Source of the DNA: Pseudomonas bharatica CSV86 | Lineage (GTDB): Bacteria > Pseudomonadota > Gammaproteobacteria > Pseudomonadales > Pseudomonadaceae | Reading direction: 5' to 3' | NCBI RefSeq assembly: GCF_000319305.2 | Contig: NZ_AMWJ02000002.1 | Location: 372,001-436,000 of the forward strand | DNA: 64,000 bases | In this document: piece by piece, positions 9,130-20,201 of the stretch | Layout of the letters: the number at the start of each line of letters is the position of its first letter | Numbering within the stretch: the first letter of the stretch is position 1 | The notes under the pieces: generated by a model | Database searches by the model: none | The model's input: the letters and a program-made list of their open reading frames with translations, nothing else | What the model was told of the DNA's origin: nothing | Made by a program: the position numbers and the translations under genes

Positions 9130-9974
9130 TGTTGACGGTGAATATCGGCCCGGTCGCCCTGGCCCTCGACCACCTGCTGCTGCTTCTGGCCCTGGGCCTG
9201 GCGACCCTGGTCGGCTGGCGCGTGGCCAGGCGCGGCGGCGACAACCCCGAGTCGTCGCTGTTCAACCTGTTCATCGCCGGGCTGCTCTGCGCGCGGATCG
9301 GTTTCGTCGCTGCCTACTGGCCGCTGTACCGTGACGACCTGCTGCAGATCGTCGATATCCGCGACGGCGGCTTCCTGCCCTGGGCCGGCGCCCTCGCCGT
9401 GCTGATCGGTGCACCGTGGACCGCCTGGCGCAAGCCGGGCCGACGCCGTCCGCTGGGCTGGGGCCTGGCCAGCGGAGCGCTGTTCTGGCTGCTGGCCAGC
9501 TGGGCCAGCCATCTTTACGAACAGGGCACGCAACTGCCGCACCTGAGCCTGAAGAACGCCCAGGGCCAGGAAGTGGTGCTGGACAGCCTGCGCGGCAAGC
9601 CGCTGGTGATCAATATCTGGGCGACCTGGTGCCCACCGTGCCGGCGTGAAATGCCGGTGCTGCAACAGGCCCAGCACGAGTACCCGCAGGTCACCTTCCT
9701 GTTCGTCAACCAGGGCGAGACGCCGCAGATCGTCACCAACTTCCTCGCCACCACCGGGCTCAACCTGTCCCACGTGCTGTTCGACGCCGGCGGCCGCCTG
9801 GCCACCGCCGTCGGCTCGATGGCCCTGCCCACCACCCTGTTCTACGACGCCGAAGGGCGACTGGTGGGCAGTCACCTGGGCGAACTGTCCCGTGCCAGCC
9901 TGCATCACGCGCTGCAATCCCTCGATGAAGACTTGCGCCGCGCTCCCGCTCCCGCAACAAGGAATGCACCATGA
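9129..9974 (+). CDS. Membrane-anchored TlpA/DsbE-like thioredoxin
   Basis: A 281-residue protein with an N-terminal membrane region of about four hydrophobic segments, resembling part of prolipoprotein diacylglyceryl transferase (residues 8-125). A periplasmic TlpA-type thioredoxin domain follows with WATWCPPC. Fused LGT-like/TlpA proteins are common in pseudomonads. It overlaps dsbD upstream and dsbG downstream by a few bases, so translation is likely coupled. It probably receives electrons from DsbD and reduces periplasmic substrates; the corresponding P. aeruginosa gene has been called dsbE. Confidence 0.84.
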   Translation: MLTVNIGPVALALDHLLLLLALGLATLVGWRVARRGGDNPESSLFNLFIAGLLCARIGFVAAYWPLYRDDLLQIVDIRDGGFLPWAGALAVLIGAPWTAWRKPGRRRPLGWGLASGALFWLLASWASHLYEQGTQLPHLSLKNAQGQEVVLDSLRGKPLVINIWATWCPPCRREMPVLQQAQHEYPQVTFLFVNQGETPQIVTNFLATTGLNLSHVLFDAGGRLATAVGSMALPTTLFYDAEGRLVGSHLGELSRASLHHALQSLDEDLRRAPAPATRNAP

Positions 9975-10729
9975 GAATCCCGCTTTACCTGAGCCTGGCC
10001 GCGAGCCTGATTGCCAGCCCCCTGCTGGTGGCCGAAGAGCTGCCGCCGGCCGTGCGCCAGATCGAAGCCAAGGGTGCCGAGGTGGTCGGCCGCTTCGATG
10101 CACCCGATGGCCTCAAGGGTTATGCCGCACGCTTCCAGAACAGAGGTGTGGCCCTGTACCTGACCCCGGATGGCAAGCACGTACTGGTGGGCAGCCTGTT
10201 CGATGCCCAGGGCCGGGACCTCAGCGAGCCGCAACTGGAAAAGCTGGTGTATGCGCCAATGGCCAAGGAGGTCTGGGCGAAGATGGAGAAAGCCGCCTGG
10301 ATCGCCGACGGCAAGGCCGATGCTCCGCGCATCGTCTACCTGTTCAGCGACCCGAATTGCCCGTACTGCAACATGTTCTGGGAGCAGGCGCGGCCGTGGG
10401 TCGAATCCGGCAAGGTGCAGTTGCGGCACATCATGGTCGGCATCATCCGCGCCGACAGCCCGGGCAAATCGGCGGCCCTGCTCGCCGCCAAGGACCCGCA
10501 GAAAGCCCTGCTGGAACATGAACGGGCCGGCAAGGCGAGCACGCTCAAGGCCCTGGAGCAGATTCCCGCCGAGGTCCAGGCCAGGCTCGACGCCAACCAG
10601 GCCCTGATGGACGAGCTTGGTCTGTCCGCCACCCCGGCAATCTTCTACCTCGACGAACAGCAGCGCCTGCAACAGCAGCAAGGCGCGCCACGCCCGGAAT
10701 TGCTGGGCAAGATCCTCGGCAAGCGCTGA
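9971..10729 (+). CDS. dsbG: Periplasmic disulfide isomerase DsbG
   Basis: A 252-residue DsbC/DsbG-family protein. A signal peptide (MRIPLYLSLAASLIASPLLVA) is followed by an N-terminal dimerisation domain and a thioredoxin domain with active site CPYC in SDPNCPYCNMFWEQ. A cis-proline motif (SATPAIFY) lies near the end. DsbG keeps single cysteines reduced or isomerises wrong disulfides, supplied with electrons by DsbD. It ends the dsbD operon, closed by a strong terminator 48 bases downstream. Confidence 0.9.
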   Translation: MRIPLYLSLAASLIASPLLVAEELPPAVRQIEAKGAEVVGRFDAPDGLKGYAARFQNRGVALYLTPDGKHVLVGSLFDAQGRDLSEPQLEKLVYAPMAKEVWAKMEKAAWIADGKADAPRIVYLFSDPNCPYCNMFWEQARPWVESGKVQLRHIMVGIIRADSPGKSAALLAAKDPQKALLEHERAGKASTLKALEQIPAEVQARLDANQALMDELGLSATPAIFYLDEQQRLQQQQGAPRPELLGKILGKR

Positions 10730-10776
10730 GCCCTCCTCCCGTCCGGAGCGAATTCAGCCCGCGCTCCGGTTCGTTT

Positions 10777-10803
10777 GACCGCCCATCGTGGCGGTCTTTT
10801 TTT
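10777..10803 (+). terminator. Rho-independent terminator of the dsb operon
   Basis: A perfect GACCGCC/GGCGGTC stem with a CATCGT loop is followed by seven T. Confidence 0.92.
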
Positions 10804-10891
10804 GCCCAGGACGCTCTGGCTCACCAGCTGGCGCGGATTGCGACCCTGGCTTAGATCTAAATCGCAGGATCTATTACCAACTTTCGCATTT

Positions 10892-10910
10892 GACAATAAT
10901 TATCATTAAT
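10892..10910. promoter_or_regulatory. Fur box upstream of pvdS
   Basis: GACAATAATTATCATTAAT matches the 19-bp Fur consensus GATAATGATAATCATTATC at most positions. It lies about 75 bases before the pvdS start, as expected for Fur repression of this sigma factor in iron-replete cells. The whole 10804-10984 gap is AT-richer than its surroundings and holds the pvdS promoter. Confidence 0.85.
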
Positions 10911-10984
10911 ACTAGTTTGTCGCACGTTGCAGTGAACGGCCCCGTAAGGCCGTTCGCTATCCACTTAGAGAAAAGGTGATTTCC

Positions 10985-11530
10985 ATGGCGGAACAACTAT
11001 CCACAGGTAAGTGCGATTCACCGTTACTCCAAGCGTTCGTCGACAATCGCAACATCCTCGTCAAGATCGCGGCCCGCATCACCGGCTGCCGCTCTCGGGC
11101 CGAGGATGTCGTCCAGGACGCTTTCTTCCGTCTCAATTCCGCGCCGCAGATCACCTCGTCGTTCAAGGCGCAGCTGAGCTATCTGTTCCAGATCGTGCGC
11201 AACCTGGCCATCGACCATTACCGCAAGCAGGCAATGGAAATGAAGTACTCGGGAAGCGAAGAGGAAGGCTTGAACGTGGTGGTCCAGGGCGCCTCGCCCG
11301 AGGCCGCGCATATCAACTTCGCCACCCTCGAACATATTGCCGATGCGTTGACCGAACTGCCGCCGCGCACCCGCTACGCCTTCGAGATGTACCGCCTGCA
11401 CGGCGTTGCGCAAAAGGACATTGCCAAGGAACTGGGCGTGTCCCCGACCCTGGTCAACTTTATGATCCGCGATGCCCTGGTGCACTGCCGCAAGGTGTCC
11501 AGCGCCCGTAGTGCCGGCTCGACCCACTGA
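10985..11530 (+). CDS. pvdS: Extracytoplasmic sigma factor PvdS (PfrI/PbrA)
   Basis: A 181-residue ECF sigma factor that directs transcription of pyoverdine genes under iron starvation. It is close to P. aeruginosa PvdS along its length: the N-terminal PLLQAFVDNR, region 2 segment SRAEDVVQDAFFRL, and region 4 DIAKELGVSPTLVNFMIRDA. The start is the ATG at 10985 behind AAAAGG, giving MAEQLSTGK; an ATG nine bases earlier is possible but less like the family. A Fur box lies upstream. Its target promoter type is visible before pvdP in this window. Confidence 0.94.
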   Translation: MAEQLSTGKCDSPLLQAFVDNRNILVKIAARITGCRSRAEDVVQDAFFRLNSAPQITSSFKAQLSYLFQIVRNLAIDHYRKQAMEMKYSGSEEEGLNVVVQGASPEAAHINFATLEHIADALTELPPRTRYAFEMYRLHGVAQKDIAKELGVSPTLVNFMIRDALVHCRKVSSARSAGSTH

Positions 11531-11531
11531 A

Positions 11532-12371
11532 TCAGCGGGCGGGCGTGGCGGTCACCTGGATCTGGTAGGGCTGGAAGATCCTCGTCAGCTCGCCGCTGAC
11601 CCGTAACTGCTCGAGCAACGCGGCGAATTCCTCGCCGCTGATCTTCGCCTGCGGACGCAGCAGCGCGTAATGGTGATAGACCTGGTCGATGCGCTGCGAG
11701 GCGAGCAACTCATCGGCGCTGCCCGGGTTGCGCACCATGTAGTCGCTCAGGTACGAGCGGGTGACCAGGGCGATGTCGGCACGGCCGCGCTGCACCATCA
11801 GCAGGTTGCTGTCGTGGGAATAAGTGAGCGTGGCGTTGTAGGTAGTGGCCAGGTAGCGCGGGTCGGGATTGAAATTGGCGAAGGCGTAGTGGTAACCGCT
11901 GAACAGGGCCAGGCGCTTGCCCTTGAGGTCGTCGAAGTAACGCTGGTCGCGTCCTTCGGTACGGTGGGTGACGAAGACTTCGGCATCCTCCAGGCCCATG
12001 TCCACGCTGACGTGGGCGATGTTCTGCCAGCCCCAGTCCGGGTTTTCGAAGATCGCCATGTCCACCCGCCCCTGTTCGAAATCACGGAAGCGCCGCGGAA
12101 TCGAAGTGGGCACCAGGACAAAGTGGAAGCGTTGCTGCGCCTTGTTCAGCGCTTCGGCCAGTTGCGGCAGCAAACCGGTATCCGCGCCCTGCTCGGGGCG
12201 CACGGTGTAAGGCGGAAAATGCGCCGCGCCGATCTTGATATCGACGCTTTCCCCGGCGAAAACCGCCTCTGCCTGCCAGGTCAGGAAGAGACACGATAAC
12301 GAAAGCAATACCCGTGGTATTGGCGCTGGGATCAAGGGCAACACTCTCAAGGATTTCCGGCCTGAATCCAA
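11532..12371 (-). CDS. Periplasmic solute-binding protein, SBP_bac_3 family
   Basis: A 279-residue protein of the amino-acid-type periplasmic binding family (transporter substrate-binding domain). An N-terminal hydrophobic stretch ending at EAVFAG acts as a signal peptide. The mature part opens with IKIGAAHFPPYTV, typical of this fold. No permease or ATPase gene is adjacent, so it is an orphan that may act as a sensor or share a transporter. It converges on pvdS with one base between stops. The ligand cannot be told from sequence. Confidence 0.75.
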   Translation of the reverse strand: MDSGRKSLRVLPLIPAPIPRVLLSLSCLFLTWQAEAVFAGESVDIKIGAAHFPPYTVRPEQGADTGLLPQLAEALNKAQQRFHFVLVPTSIPRRFRDFEQGRVDMAIFENPDWGWQNIAHVSVDMGLEDAEVFVTHRTEGRDQRYFDDLKGKRLALFSGYHYAFANFNPDPRYLATTYNATLTYSHDSNLLMVQRGRADIALVTRSYLSDYMVRNPGSADELLASQRIDQVYHHYALLRPQAKISGEEFAALLEQLRVSGELTRIFQPYQIQVTATPAR

Positions 12372-12507
12372 CTAAGCTAGGGGTTTTCCCGAGGTAACAC
12401 AACCCGCTGCATGCGCCATTTTCGCGCACTGAGGGCAAAATGCCACGGGATACCGGCAGCCGCCGGGTTTGGCTACGCTTGAGCCTTATCTTGTCAGGGA
12501 AACAGTT

Positions 12508-13059
12508 ATGGGCCATTGGTTGGTGATCGACCTGGAAGCCACCACCGATGACGGCGGCTGGCCGATCACGGAAATGGAAATCATCGAAATCGGCGCGAGC
12601 CTGGTCAATCGCGAAGGCCGCGAGGTGGATCACTTCCAGCGCTTCGTCAAACCGCGGCGGCGTCCGCAACTGACGGCGTTCTGCCGCCAGTTGACCCATA
12701 TCACCCAGGCCAACGTGGATGGCGCGGCGCCCTTTGCCGACGTCTGGGAACAGTTCGAGCGCTGGCTGGGCAACTACCAGCCACGCCTGGAGGGCTGGAC
12801 CAGCTGGGGCGACTACGATCGCAAGCAACTGCTTCAGGAATGGCAGGCCAATGGCATCGACAGCCTGCTGGCCCGGGTTCCCCACCTCAACCTCAAGCAG
12901 CGCTTCGCCAAGGCCCGCCACCTGAGCCGGCCGCCGGGGCTCAACGGCGCGTTGCAACTGGCCGGATTGCAGTTTCAAGGACAACAGCATCGGGCCCTGG
13001 AAGATGCCCGCAACACCGCGCGTTTGCTGCCGTTGACCCTGCCGTTGCAGGGCACCTGA
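12508..13059 (+). CDS. DEDDh-family 3'-5' exonuclease
   Basis: A 183-residue exonuclease of the RNase T/ERI-1/KapD type. ExoI ([10 protein letters not shown]) supplies the first Asp and Glu, ExoII includes the Asp in SWGDYDRKQ, and ExoIII reads [13 protein letters not shown] with the DEDDh histidine and last Asp. Start 12508 has AGGGA seven bases upstream; an upstream in-frame start at 12469 has no ribosome site. Substrate is unknown. It is single and short, so not a polymerase epsilon subunit. Confidence 0.85.
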   Translation: MGHWLVIDLEATTDDGGWPITEMEIIEIGASLVNREGREVDHFQRFVKPRRRPQLTAFCRQLTHITQANVDGAAPFADVWEQFERWLGNYQPRLEGWTSWGDYDRKQLLQEWQANGIDSLLARVPHLNLKQRFAKARHLSRPPGLNGALQLAGLQFQGQQHRALEDARNTARLLPLTLPLQGT

Positions 13060-13077
13060 AAGCGGATGACGAGACCA

Positions 13078-13107
13078 GCCGGCTTGGGCATACTGGCCGG
13101 CCTTTTT
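13078..13107 (+). terminator. Probable terminator after the exonuclease gene
   Basis: A GCCGGC/GCCGGC stem with a 12-base loop is followed by a five-T run. It lies 27 bases upstream of ppnP, so it could also act as a leader hairpin of ppnP. Confidence 0.5.
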
Positions 13108-13133
13108 GGTCCCTTTCTTTTCAGGAGTCGCCC

Positions 13134-13418
13134 ATGTTCAAAGTCAACGAGTACTTCGATGGCACGGTCAAATCCATCGCCTTCACCGGCGCTGAAGGTC
13201 CGGCCACTATCGGCGTCATGGCCCCGGGCGAATACGAGTTTGGCACTGCCCAGCGTGAAATCATGCACGTGGTCTCCGGCGCCCTGACCGTCAAGCTGCC
13301 AGACAGCGACAACTGGGAAACCTTCTCCGCCGGCAGCCAGTTCAATGTGCCGGCCAATGCCAAGTTCCAACTGAAGGTAGCGGTGGATACCGCCTACCTG
13401 TGCGAGTACCGCGACTGA
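13134..13418 (+). CDS. ppnP: Pyrimidine/purine nucleoside phosphorylase PpnP (YaiE)
   Basis: A 94-residue single-domain cupin of the DUF1255/PpnP family. It phosphorolyses diverse nucleosides to free base and ribose-1-phosphate. The sequence shows the family hallmark segments [19 protein letters not shown] and [14 protein letters not shown] and has full length. The start ATG is preceded by CAGGAG at good spacing. It is monocistronic and flanked downstream by a REP pair. Confidence 0.92.
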   Translation: MFKVNEYFDGTVKSIAFTGAEGPATIGVMAPGEYEFGTAQREIMHVVSGALTVKLPDSDNWETFSAGSQFNVPANAKFQLKVAVDTAYLCEYRD

Positions 13419-13438
13419 TCAGCGGCTTGCACAAACCC

Positions 13439-13529
13439 CTGTGGGAGCTGGCTTGCCAGCGATAGGGCCGGCAAGGGCAATGACGTTGCCTGATCTGGCC
13501 TCATCGCTGGCAAGCCAGCTCCCACAGGG
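13439..13529. repeat. REP pair, 91-bp form
   Basis: Nearly identical in length and spacer (GGCAATGACGTTGCC) to the unit at 5134-5224. It lies between convergent ppnP and the hydrolase gene. Confidence 0.9.
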
Positions 13530-13537
13530 TTCTCGGC

Positions 13538-14227
13538 TCACTTCAGGAATTGTGCAACCCGCTCCGCCGCCATCTGCATATGGTCGGCATGAGTAAAGCC
13601 TGAAGCCTTCAACGGCTTGAGGTCATGATCCCCCGCCTCCAGCCAGCACAGCTCGATCGCCGGCGACAGTTCATAGCCTTCCACCGCCTCCCGGTTCCCC
13701 AAGGCATCCCGCGTCCCCTGGATGATCAAGGTCGGCGTCTTCAGCCCGGCCAGATGCGCCACCCGTGGCTTCTCCGGCTTGCCCGGTGCATAGAAGGGAT
13801 AGCCCAGGCACACCAGAGCGCTAGCCCCCAGCTCGTCCGCCAGCAGGCTGGCCATGCGCCCGCCCATGGACTTGCCGCCAACCGCCAGCGGCCCAGCGAC
13901 CAATGGTCGCACCTCGCGCCACACCTCGCGCCAGCTCTCCAGCAAAACCGCCTGGGGATTCGGCGGCCTTTTGCCACCAGTGGCGCGGCGCTGCGCCATG
14001 TACGGGAACTCGAAGCGCAGCACGCCAACCCCTTGCCCGGCGAGCCTTTGCGCGATGTCGTCCATGAACCCGCTGTCCATCGGCGCACCCGCCCCGTGGG
14101 CAAGCACCAGGCAGCCGCGAACCCCGCCATCTGCCTGATTTTGCGGGGCATTCCACAACCACCCGCGCACGTTCGCCCTGTTCGCCAATTGATCCCCGTC
14201 AATACCGGCGACCTGCCCATTAATCAT
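13538..14227 (-). CDS. Alpha/beta hydrolase (dienelactone-hydrolase-like)
   Basis: A 229-residue alpha/beta hydrolase of the KANL3/Tex30 or dienelactone hydrolase type. Visible are the oxyanion region [14 protein letters not shown], a nucleophile elbow [10 protein letters not shown] with the catalytic Ser, and a late Asp/His pair (GTRDALG, EAGDHDL). The start is taken at 14227, giving [13 protein letters not shown], because GCGAGG lies seven bases upstream; a longer frame reaches 14284. Its first codons contain a perfect ANR box serving the divergent ccoN1. Substrate unknown. Confidence 0.78.
   Translation of the reverse strand: MINGQVAGIDGDQLANRANVRGWLWNAPQNQADGGVRGCLVLAHGAGAPMDSGFMDDIAQRLAGQGVGVLRFEFPYMAQRRATGGKRPPNPQAVLLESWREVWREVRPLVAGPLAVGGKSMGGRMASLLADELGASALVCLGYPFYAPGKPEKPRVAHLAGLKTPTLIIQGTRDALGNREAVEGYELSPAIELCWLEAGDHDLKPLKASGFTHADHMQMAAERVAQFLK
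14189..14202. promoter_or_regulatory. ANR/FNR box upstream of ccoN1
   Basis: TTGAT-CCCC-GTCAA matches the FNR/ANR consensus at nine of ten conserved positions. It lies 75 bases before the ccoN1 start, inside the 5' coding part of the divergent hydrolase gene. It suggests oxygen control of the first cbb3 operon. Confidence 0.65.
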
Positions 14228-14276
14228 GCTTGCCTCGCTTTCTAGCCTGCCTATAACCGTGGATGGGAACCCATAC

Positions 14277-15701
<1,425 letters not shown>

Positions 15702-15711
15702 GGAGTACGAG

Positions 15712-16320
15712 ATGAAACACGAAGCCATTGAAAAGAACGTCTTCCTGCTGGTCCTGCTGATGGTGTTCGCCGTGAGCATCGGCGGCCTGACCCAGATCGT
15801 TCCGCTGTTCTTCCAGGACGTCACCAACAAGCCGGTCGAAGGCATGAAGCCCTACACCGCGCTGCAACTGGAAGGCCGCGATATCTACATCCGCGAAGGC
15901 TGCGTCGGCTGTCACTCGCAGATGATCCGTCCGTTCCGCGCCGAAACCGAGCGCTATGGCCACTACTCGGTGGCCGGCGAAAGCGTCTGGGACCACCCGT
16001 TCCTCTGGGGCTCCAAGCGTACCGGTCCTGACCTGGCCCGTGTGGGTGGCCGCTACTCCGACGACTGGCACCGTGCGCACCTGTACAACCCGCGCAACGT
16101 GGTACCGGAGTCGAAGATGCCGGCGTACCCCTGGCTGGTCGCCCAGCAAGTGGATACCAGCCATACCGAAGCCAAGATCAAGGCCATGCGCACCCTCGGC
16201 GTGCCGTACAGCGACGACGACATCAGCGGTGCCGTCGCCTCGGTCAAGGGCAAGACCGAAATGGACGCCCTGGTCGCCTACCTGCAGGTGCTCGGCACCG
16301 CGATCAAGAACAAGAGGTAA
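15712..16320 (+). CDS. ccoO: cbb3 oxidase monohaem subunit CcoO1
   Basis: A 202-residue membrane-anchored monohaem cytochrome c. One N-terminal membrane anchor ([20 protein letters not shown]) is followed by a single haem motif CVGCHSQM and a methionine ligand region near SKMPAYPW. The start at 15712 has GAGGAG-type ribosome site and aligns with CcoO2. It lies ten bases after ccoN1. It passes electrons from CcoP to CcoN. Confidence 0.95.
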   Translation: MKHEAIEKNVFLLVLLMVFAVSIGGLTQIVPLFFQDVTNKPVEGMKPYTALQLEGRDIYIREGCVGCHSQMIRPFRAETERYGHYSVAGESVWDHPFLWGSKRTGPDLARVGGRYSDDWHRAHLYNPRNVVPESKMPAYPWLVAQQVDTSHTEAKIKAMRTLGVPYSDDDISGAVASVKGKTEMDALVAYLQVLGTAIKNKR

Positions 16321-16325
16321 GCGCC

Positions 16326-16523
16326 ATGGATTTCAGTCTGGATATCGGCCAGTTGCGCGGCCTCGGCACCCTGGTGGTGGCGATCGCCTTCATCGGCCTG
16401 TCGCTCTGGGTCTTCAACCGCCGGCGTGACCGCGAGTTCGCCGAAGCGAGCCTGCTGCCCTTCGCCGACGACCGCCTGCCCAACGCCGAACAAGAAAACG
16501 CCACGAGGAGTAATCGGCAATGA
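16326..16523 (+). CDS. ccoQ: cbb3 oxidase small subunit CcoQ1
   Basis: A 65-residue protein with a single membrane segment ([18 protein letters not shown]) and a short charged cytoplasmic tail containing the typical PFADD. CcoQ stabilises the assembled oxidase. Its stop overlaps the ccoP1 start (ATGA), so translation is coupled. Confidence 0.92.
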   Translation: MDFSLDIGQLRGLGTLVVAIAFIGLSLWVFNRRRDREFAEASLLPFADDRLPNAEQENATRSNRQ

Positions 16524-17455
16524 CCACCTTCTGGAGTACGTATATCAGCGTACTGACCATCGGTAGCCTGATCGGCCTGACCTGGTTGCTGCTGTCCACC
16601 CGCAAGGGCGAGACACCCGGCAGCACCGACCAGACCATGGGCCACGCCTTCGATGGCATCGAGGAGTACGACAACCCGCTGCCACGCTGGTGGTTCTGGC
16701 TGTTCGTCGGCACCCTGGTGTTCGCCGCCGGCTACCTGGTGCTCTACCCTGGCCTGGGCAACTGGAAAGGCATCCTGCCCGGCTATGAAAATGGCTGGAC
16801 CGGCGCCAACGAGTGGCAGAAGGAGATGGAACGCGCCGATGCCAAGTACGGGCCGATCTTCGCCAGGTTCGCCGCCATGCCGGTGGAAGAAGTGGCCAAG
16901 GACCCGCAAGCGCTGAAGATGGGCGGCCGCCTGTTCGCCTCCAACTGCGCCGTGTGCCACGGTTCCGACGCCAAGGGTTCCTACGGCTTCCCCAACCTGA
17001 CCGACAAGGACTGGCGCTGGGGCGGCGAGCCGGAAACCATCAAGACCACCATCATGCTCGGTCGCCACGGTGTGATGCCGGCCTGGTCGGAAGTGATCGG
17101 CGAGCAGGGCGTGGCCGATGTGGCCGCCTTCGTGCTGACCAAGCTGGATGGCCGCAGCGTGCCGGAAGGCACCAAGGCCGACCCGGCCAACGGCGAGAAG
17201 ATCTTCGCGGCCAACTGCGTGGCCTGCCACGGTGCGGAAGGCAAGGGTACGCCAGCGATGGGTGCACCCAACCTGACCCACCCGCAGGCGTTCATCTACG
17301 GTTCGAGCTTCGCCCAGTTGCAGCAGACCATCCGTTATGGCCGCCAGGGCCAGATGCCTGCCCAGCAGGACATCCAGGGCAACGACAAGGTCCACTTGCT
17401 GGCCGCGTACGTCTACAGCCTTTCGCAGGAAGGCGACAAGACTTCTGCACAGTAA
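16520..17455 (+). CDS. ccoP: cbb3 oxidase dihaem subunit CcoP1
   Basis: A 311-residue dihaem cytochrome c. Two N-terminal membrane segments, the first at the extreme N-terminus, precede the periplasmic domain with haem motifs CAVCH and CVACH. CcoP receives electrons from cytochrome c or the bc1 complex. It is 15 residues shorter than CcoP2, lacking a short insert after the second membrane segment. It ends the first cco operon before a strong terminator. Confidence 0.94.
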   Translation: MTTFWSTYISVLTIGSLIGLTWLLLSTRKGETPGSTDQTMGHAFDGIEEYDNPLPRWWFWLFVGTLVFAAGYLVLYPGLGNWKGILPGYENGWTGANEWQKEMERADAKYGPIFARFAAMPVEEVAKDPQALKMGGRLFASNCAVCHGSDAKGSYGFPNLTDKDWRWGGEPETIKTTIMLGRHGVMPAWSEVIGEQGVADVAAFVLTKLDGRSVPEGTKADPANGEKIFAANCVACHGAEGKGTPAMGAPNLTHPQAFIYGSSFAQLQQTIRYGRQGQMPAQQDIQGNDKVHLLAAYVYSLSQEGDKTSAQ

Positions 17456-17485
17456 GCCTTCGATCCATCTGAGGATTGACTGAAG

Positions 17486-17519
17486 CCGCCGCACCCGAAC
17501 CGGGTGCGGCGGTTTTTTT
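17486..17519 (+). terminator. Rho-independent terminator of ccoNOQP-1
   Basis: A perfect 12-bp stem CCGCCGCACCCG/CGGGTGCGGCGG with a 3-base loop, followed by seven T. Confidence 0.96.
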
Positions 17520-17947
17520 CGTGCCTGCGGCAGAGTGTCGCACCCCTTCCGCGTACCTCCTTGCACCCCCTCCGAACGGGACTAAGCTTGTTGCCTCATG
17601 GGGCTTCAGGCGATGTCGACCCTACACCCCTGTCGGGTGATCTCACTTCGCCACAGCCGCGCAAACGCCGATGGCCCTTTGCTTTCCCCTAGTTTTCGCA
17701 GGGAGAAAGCGCGGAGTGTCGACGGGAATCGGTGCCTTGTTGGGCGTGCAATCCACAACAAAAATGGTGCACATAAATAATTGATTATTGTGTACAATTT
17801 GCGCGGTAGTTGGGTCGGAAGGGCCGCAGCAAAGGCCCTGGAGAGCCGTGGGACGGTACCTCTTGCGTTGCAATACCCACACTCCCTGTAGATACTTGCG
17901 CCGATTTCTCTACCTACAAAAACACCTAAAAACCGTGGAACCTTAGA
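17520..17947 (+). promoter_or_regulatory. Long regulatory region of ccoNOQP-2
   Basis: This 428-base stretch has no convincing gene. It contains an imperfect ANR-like site TTGAT-TATT-GTGTA at 17781-17794 in an AT-rich patch. An overlapping 12-bp palindrome ATTGTGTACAAT lies at 17787-17798. The cbb3-2 operon is the strongly ANR-induced one in P. aeruginosa, so a site is expected here, but this match is poor in its second half. Confidence 0.45.
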
Positions 17948-19390
17948 ATGAGCACAGCAATCAGTCCGACTGCTTATAACTATAAGGTCGTCCGCCAGTT
18001 CGCCATCATGACGGTGGTCTGGGGGATCCTTGGCATGGGCCTCGGTGTCTTCATCGCCTCGCAACTGGTCTGGCCGCAGCTGAACCTTGACCTGCCATGG
18101 ACGAGCTTTGGACGCCTGCGCCCCTTGCACACCAACCTGGTGATCTTCGCCTTCGGCGGGTGTGCGCTGTTCGCCACTTCCTACTATGTCGTGCAGCGAA
18201 CCTGCCAGACCCGACTGATCTCCGACAGCCTCGCGGCCTTCACCTTCTGGGGTTGGCAAGCGGTGATCGTCAGTGCACTGATCACCCTGCCCATGGGCTA
18301 CACCACCACCAAGGAATACGCCGAGCTGGAATGGCCGATCGCCATTTTGCTGGCCATCGTCTGGGTAACCTACGCGGTGGTGTTCTTCGGCACCATCGTC
18401 AAGCGCAAGACCAAGCACATCTATGTCGGCAACTGGTTCTACGGTGCCTTCATCCTGGTCACCGCGATGCTGCACATCGTCAACCACATCTCGCTGCCGG
18501 TGAGCTTCTTCAAGTCGTACTCGGCCTACGCCGGCGCCACCGACGCGATGATCCAGTGGTGGTACGGGCACAACGCCGTGGGCTTCTTCCTGACCACCGG
18601 TTTCCTCGGCATGATGTACTACTTCGTGCCCAAGCAGGCCGAGCGTCCGATCTACTCGTACCGCCTGTCCATCGTGCACTTCTGGGCGCTGATCACCCTG
18701 TACATCTGGGCAGGTCCGCACCACCTGCACTACACCGCCCTGCCCGACTGGGCCCAGTCGCTGGGCATGGTGATGTCGATCATCCTCCTGGCACCCAGCT
18801 GGGGCGGCATGATCAACGGCATGATGACCCTTTCGGGCGCCTGGCATAAGCTGCGCACCGACCCGATCCTGCGCTTCCTGGTGGTGTCCCTGGCGTTCTA
18901 CGGCATGTCGACCTTCGAAGGCCCGATGATGGCGATCAAGACCGTCAACTCGCTGTCCCACTACACCGACTGGACCATCGGCCACGTGCACGCCGGCGCC
19001 CTCGGCTGGGTGGCGATGATCTCCATCGGCGCCGTGTACCACATGATCCCGAAACTCTACGGTCGCGCGCAGATGCACAGCATCGGCCTGATCAACGCGC
19101 ACTTCTGGCTCGCCACCATCGGCACCGTGCTCTACATCGCCTCGATGTGGGTCAACGGCATCACCCAGGGCCTGATGTGGCGTGCGATCAACGATGACGG
19201 CACCCTCACCTACTCCTTCGTCGAAGCCCTGCAAGCCAGCCATCCGGGCTACATCGTCCGCGCCCTGGGCGGTGCGTTCTTCGCCTCGGGCATGCTGCTG
19301 ATGGCCTGGAACGTCCTGCGCACCGTACGCGCGTCGAAACCGGCCGAGGCTGCGGCCGCCGAACAGATCGTCGTCGTGGGAGCGCACTGA
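17948..19390 (+). CDS. ccoN: cbb3 cytochrome c oxidase subunit I, CcoN2
   Basis: A 480-residue second copy of the catalytic subunit, with the same membrane layout and histidine motifs as CcoN1 ([23 protein letters not shown]). It differs mainly in the first 120 residues and the last 20. Its stop overlaps the start of ccoO2. Duplicated cbb3 operons let pseudomonads tune oxygen affinity and expression: one copy roughly constitutive, the other induced at low oxygen. Confidence 0.95.
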   Translation: MSTAISPTAYNYKVVRQFAIMTVVWGILGMGLGVFIASQLVWPQLNLDLPWTSFGRLRPLHTNLVIFAFGGCALFATSYYVVQRTCQTRLISDSLAAFTFWGWQAVIVSALITLPMGYTTTKEYAELEWPIAILLAIVWVTYAVVFFGTIVKRKTKHIYVGNWFYGAFILVTAMLHIVNHISLPVSFFKSYSAYAGATDAMIQWWYGHNAVGFFLTTGFLGMMYYFVPKQAERPIYSYRLSIVHFWALITLYIWAGPHHLHYTALPDWAQSLGMVMSIILLAPSWGGMINGMMTLSGAWHKLRTDPILRFLVVSLAFYGMSTFEGPMMAIKTVNSLSHYTDWTIGHVHAGALGWVAMISIGAVYHMIPKLYGRAQMHSIGLINAHFWLATIGTVLYIASMWVNGITQGLMWRAINDDGTLTYSFVEALQASHPGYIVRALGGAFFASGMLLMAWNVLRTVRASKPAEAAAAEQIVVVGAH

Positions 19391-19998
19391 TGAAGCACGA
19401 AGTAGTCGAGAAGAATATCGGCCTGCTGGCCTTCTTCATGGTCATCGCCGTGAGCATCGGCGGCCTGACCCAGATCGTTCCGCTGTTCTTCCAGGACGTC
19501 ACCAACAAGCCGGTCGAAGGCATGAAGCCGCGCACCGCGCTGGAACTGGAAGGCCGCGACGTGTACATCCGCGAAGGCTGCGTCGGCTGCCACTCGCAGA
19601 TGATCCGTCCGTTCCGCGCCGAGACCGAGCGCTACGGCCACTACTCGGTGGCCGGCGAAAGCGTCTGGGACCACCCGTTCCTCTGGGGTTCCAAGCGCAC
19701 CGGGCCGGACCTGGCCCGGGTCGGCGGTCGTTACTCCGATGACTGGCACCGCGCGCACCTGTACAACCCGCGCAACGTCGTGCCCGAGTCGAAGATGCCG
19801 GCCTACCCGTGGCTGGTGGAAAACAAGCTCGATGGCAAGGATACCGCGAAGAAGATGGAAGTCCTGCGCACCCTGGGCGTGCCGTACACCGACGCGGATA
19901 TCGCCGGTGCCCGCGACGCGGTCAAGGGCAAGACCGAAATGGACGCGCTGGTCGCGTACCTCCAGGGCCTCGGCACCATCATCAAAAGCAAACGGTGA
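19390..19998 (+). CDS. ccoO: cbb3 oxidase monohaem subunit CcoO2
   Basis: A 202-residue monohaem cytochrome c with an N-terminal anchor and haem motif CVGCHSQM, nearly identical to CcoO1 outside residues 10-20 and 145-180. The ATG shares its A with the ccoN2 stop (TGATG). It acts as the inner electron relay of the second oxidase. Confidence 0.95.
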   Translation: MKHEVVEKNIGLLAFFMVIAVSIGGLTQIVPLFFQDVTNKPVEGMKPRTALELEGRDVYIREGCVGCHSQMIRPFRAETERYGHYSVAGESVWDHPFLWGSKRTGPDLARVGGRYSDDWHRAHLYNPRNVVPESKMPAYPWLVENKLDGKDTAKKMEVLRTLGVPYTDADIAGARDAVKGKTEMDALVAYLQGLGTIIKSKR

Positions 19999-20003
19999 CT
20001 GCG

Positions 20004-20201
20004 ATGGATATCGGGATGATTCGTGGCCTGGGCACCGTCGTGGTGATGGTGGCCTTCGTGGGCCTGGCGTTGTGGGTGTTCAGTTCTCGGCGCAAATCCG
20101 AGTTCGACGAAGCGACCATGCTGCCCTTCGCGGATGATCCCGAGGCCAGCAAGCACGTCGAGCAAGCGCAAGAGAAAGCGTCTAGGAGTAACAACGAATG
20201 A
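20004..20201 (+). CDS. ccoQ: cbb3 oxidase small subunit CcoQ2
   Basis: A 65-residue single-membrane-segment protein ([20 protein letters not shown]) with the MLPFADD tail typical of CcoQ. The start at 20004 gives the same length as CcoQ1. It overlaps ccoP2 by four bases (ATGA). Confidence 0.92.
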   Translation: MDIGMIRGLGTVVVMVAFVGLALWVFSSRRKSEFDEATMLPFADDPEASKHVEQAQEKASRSNNE

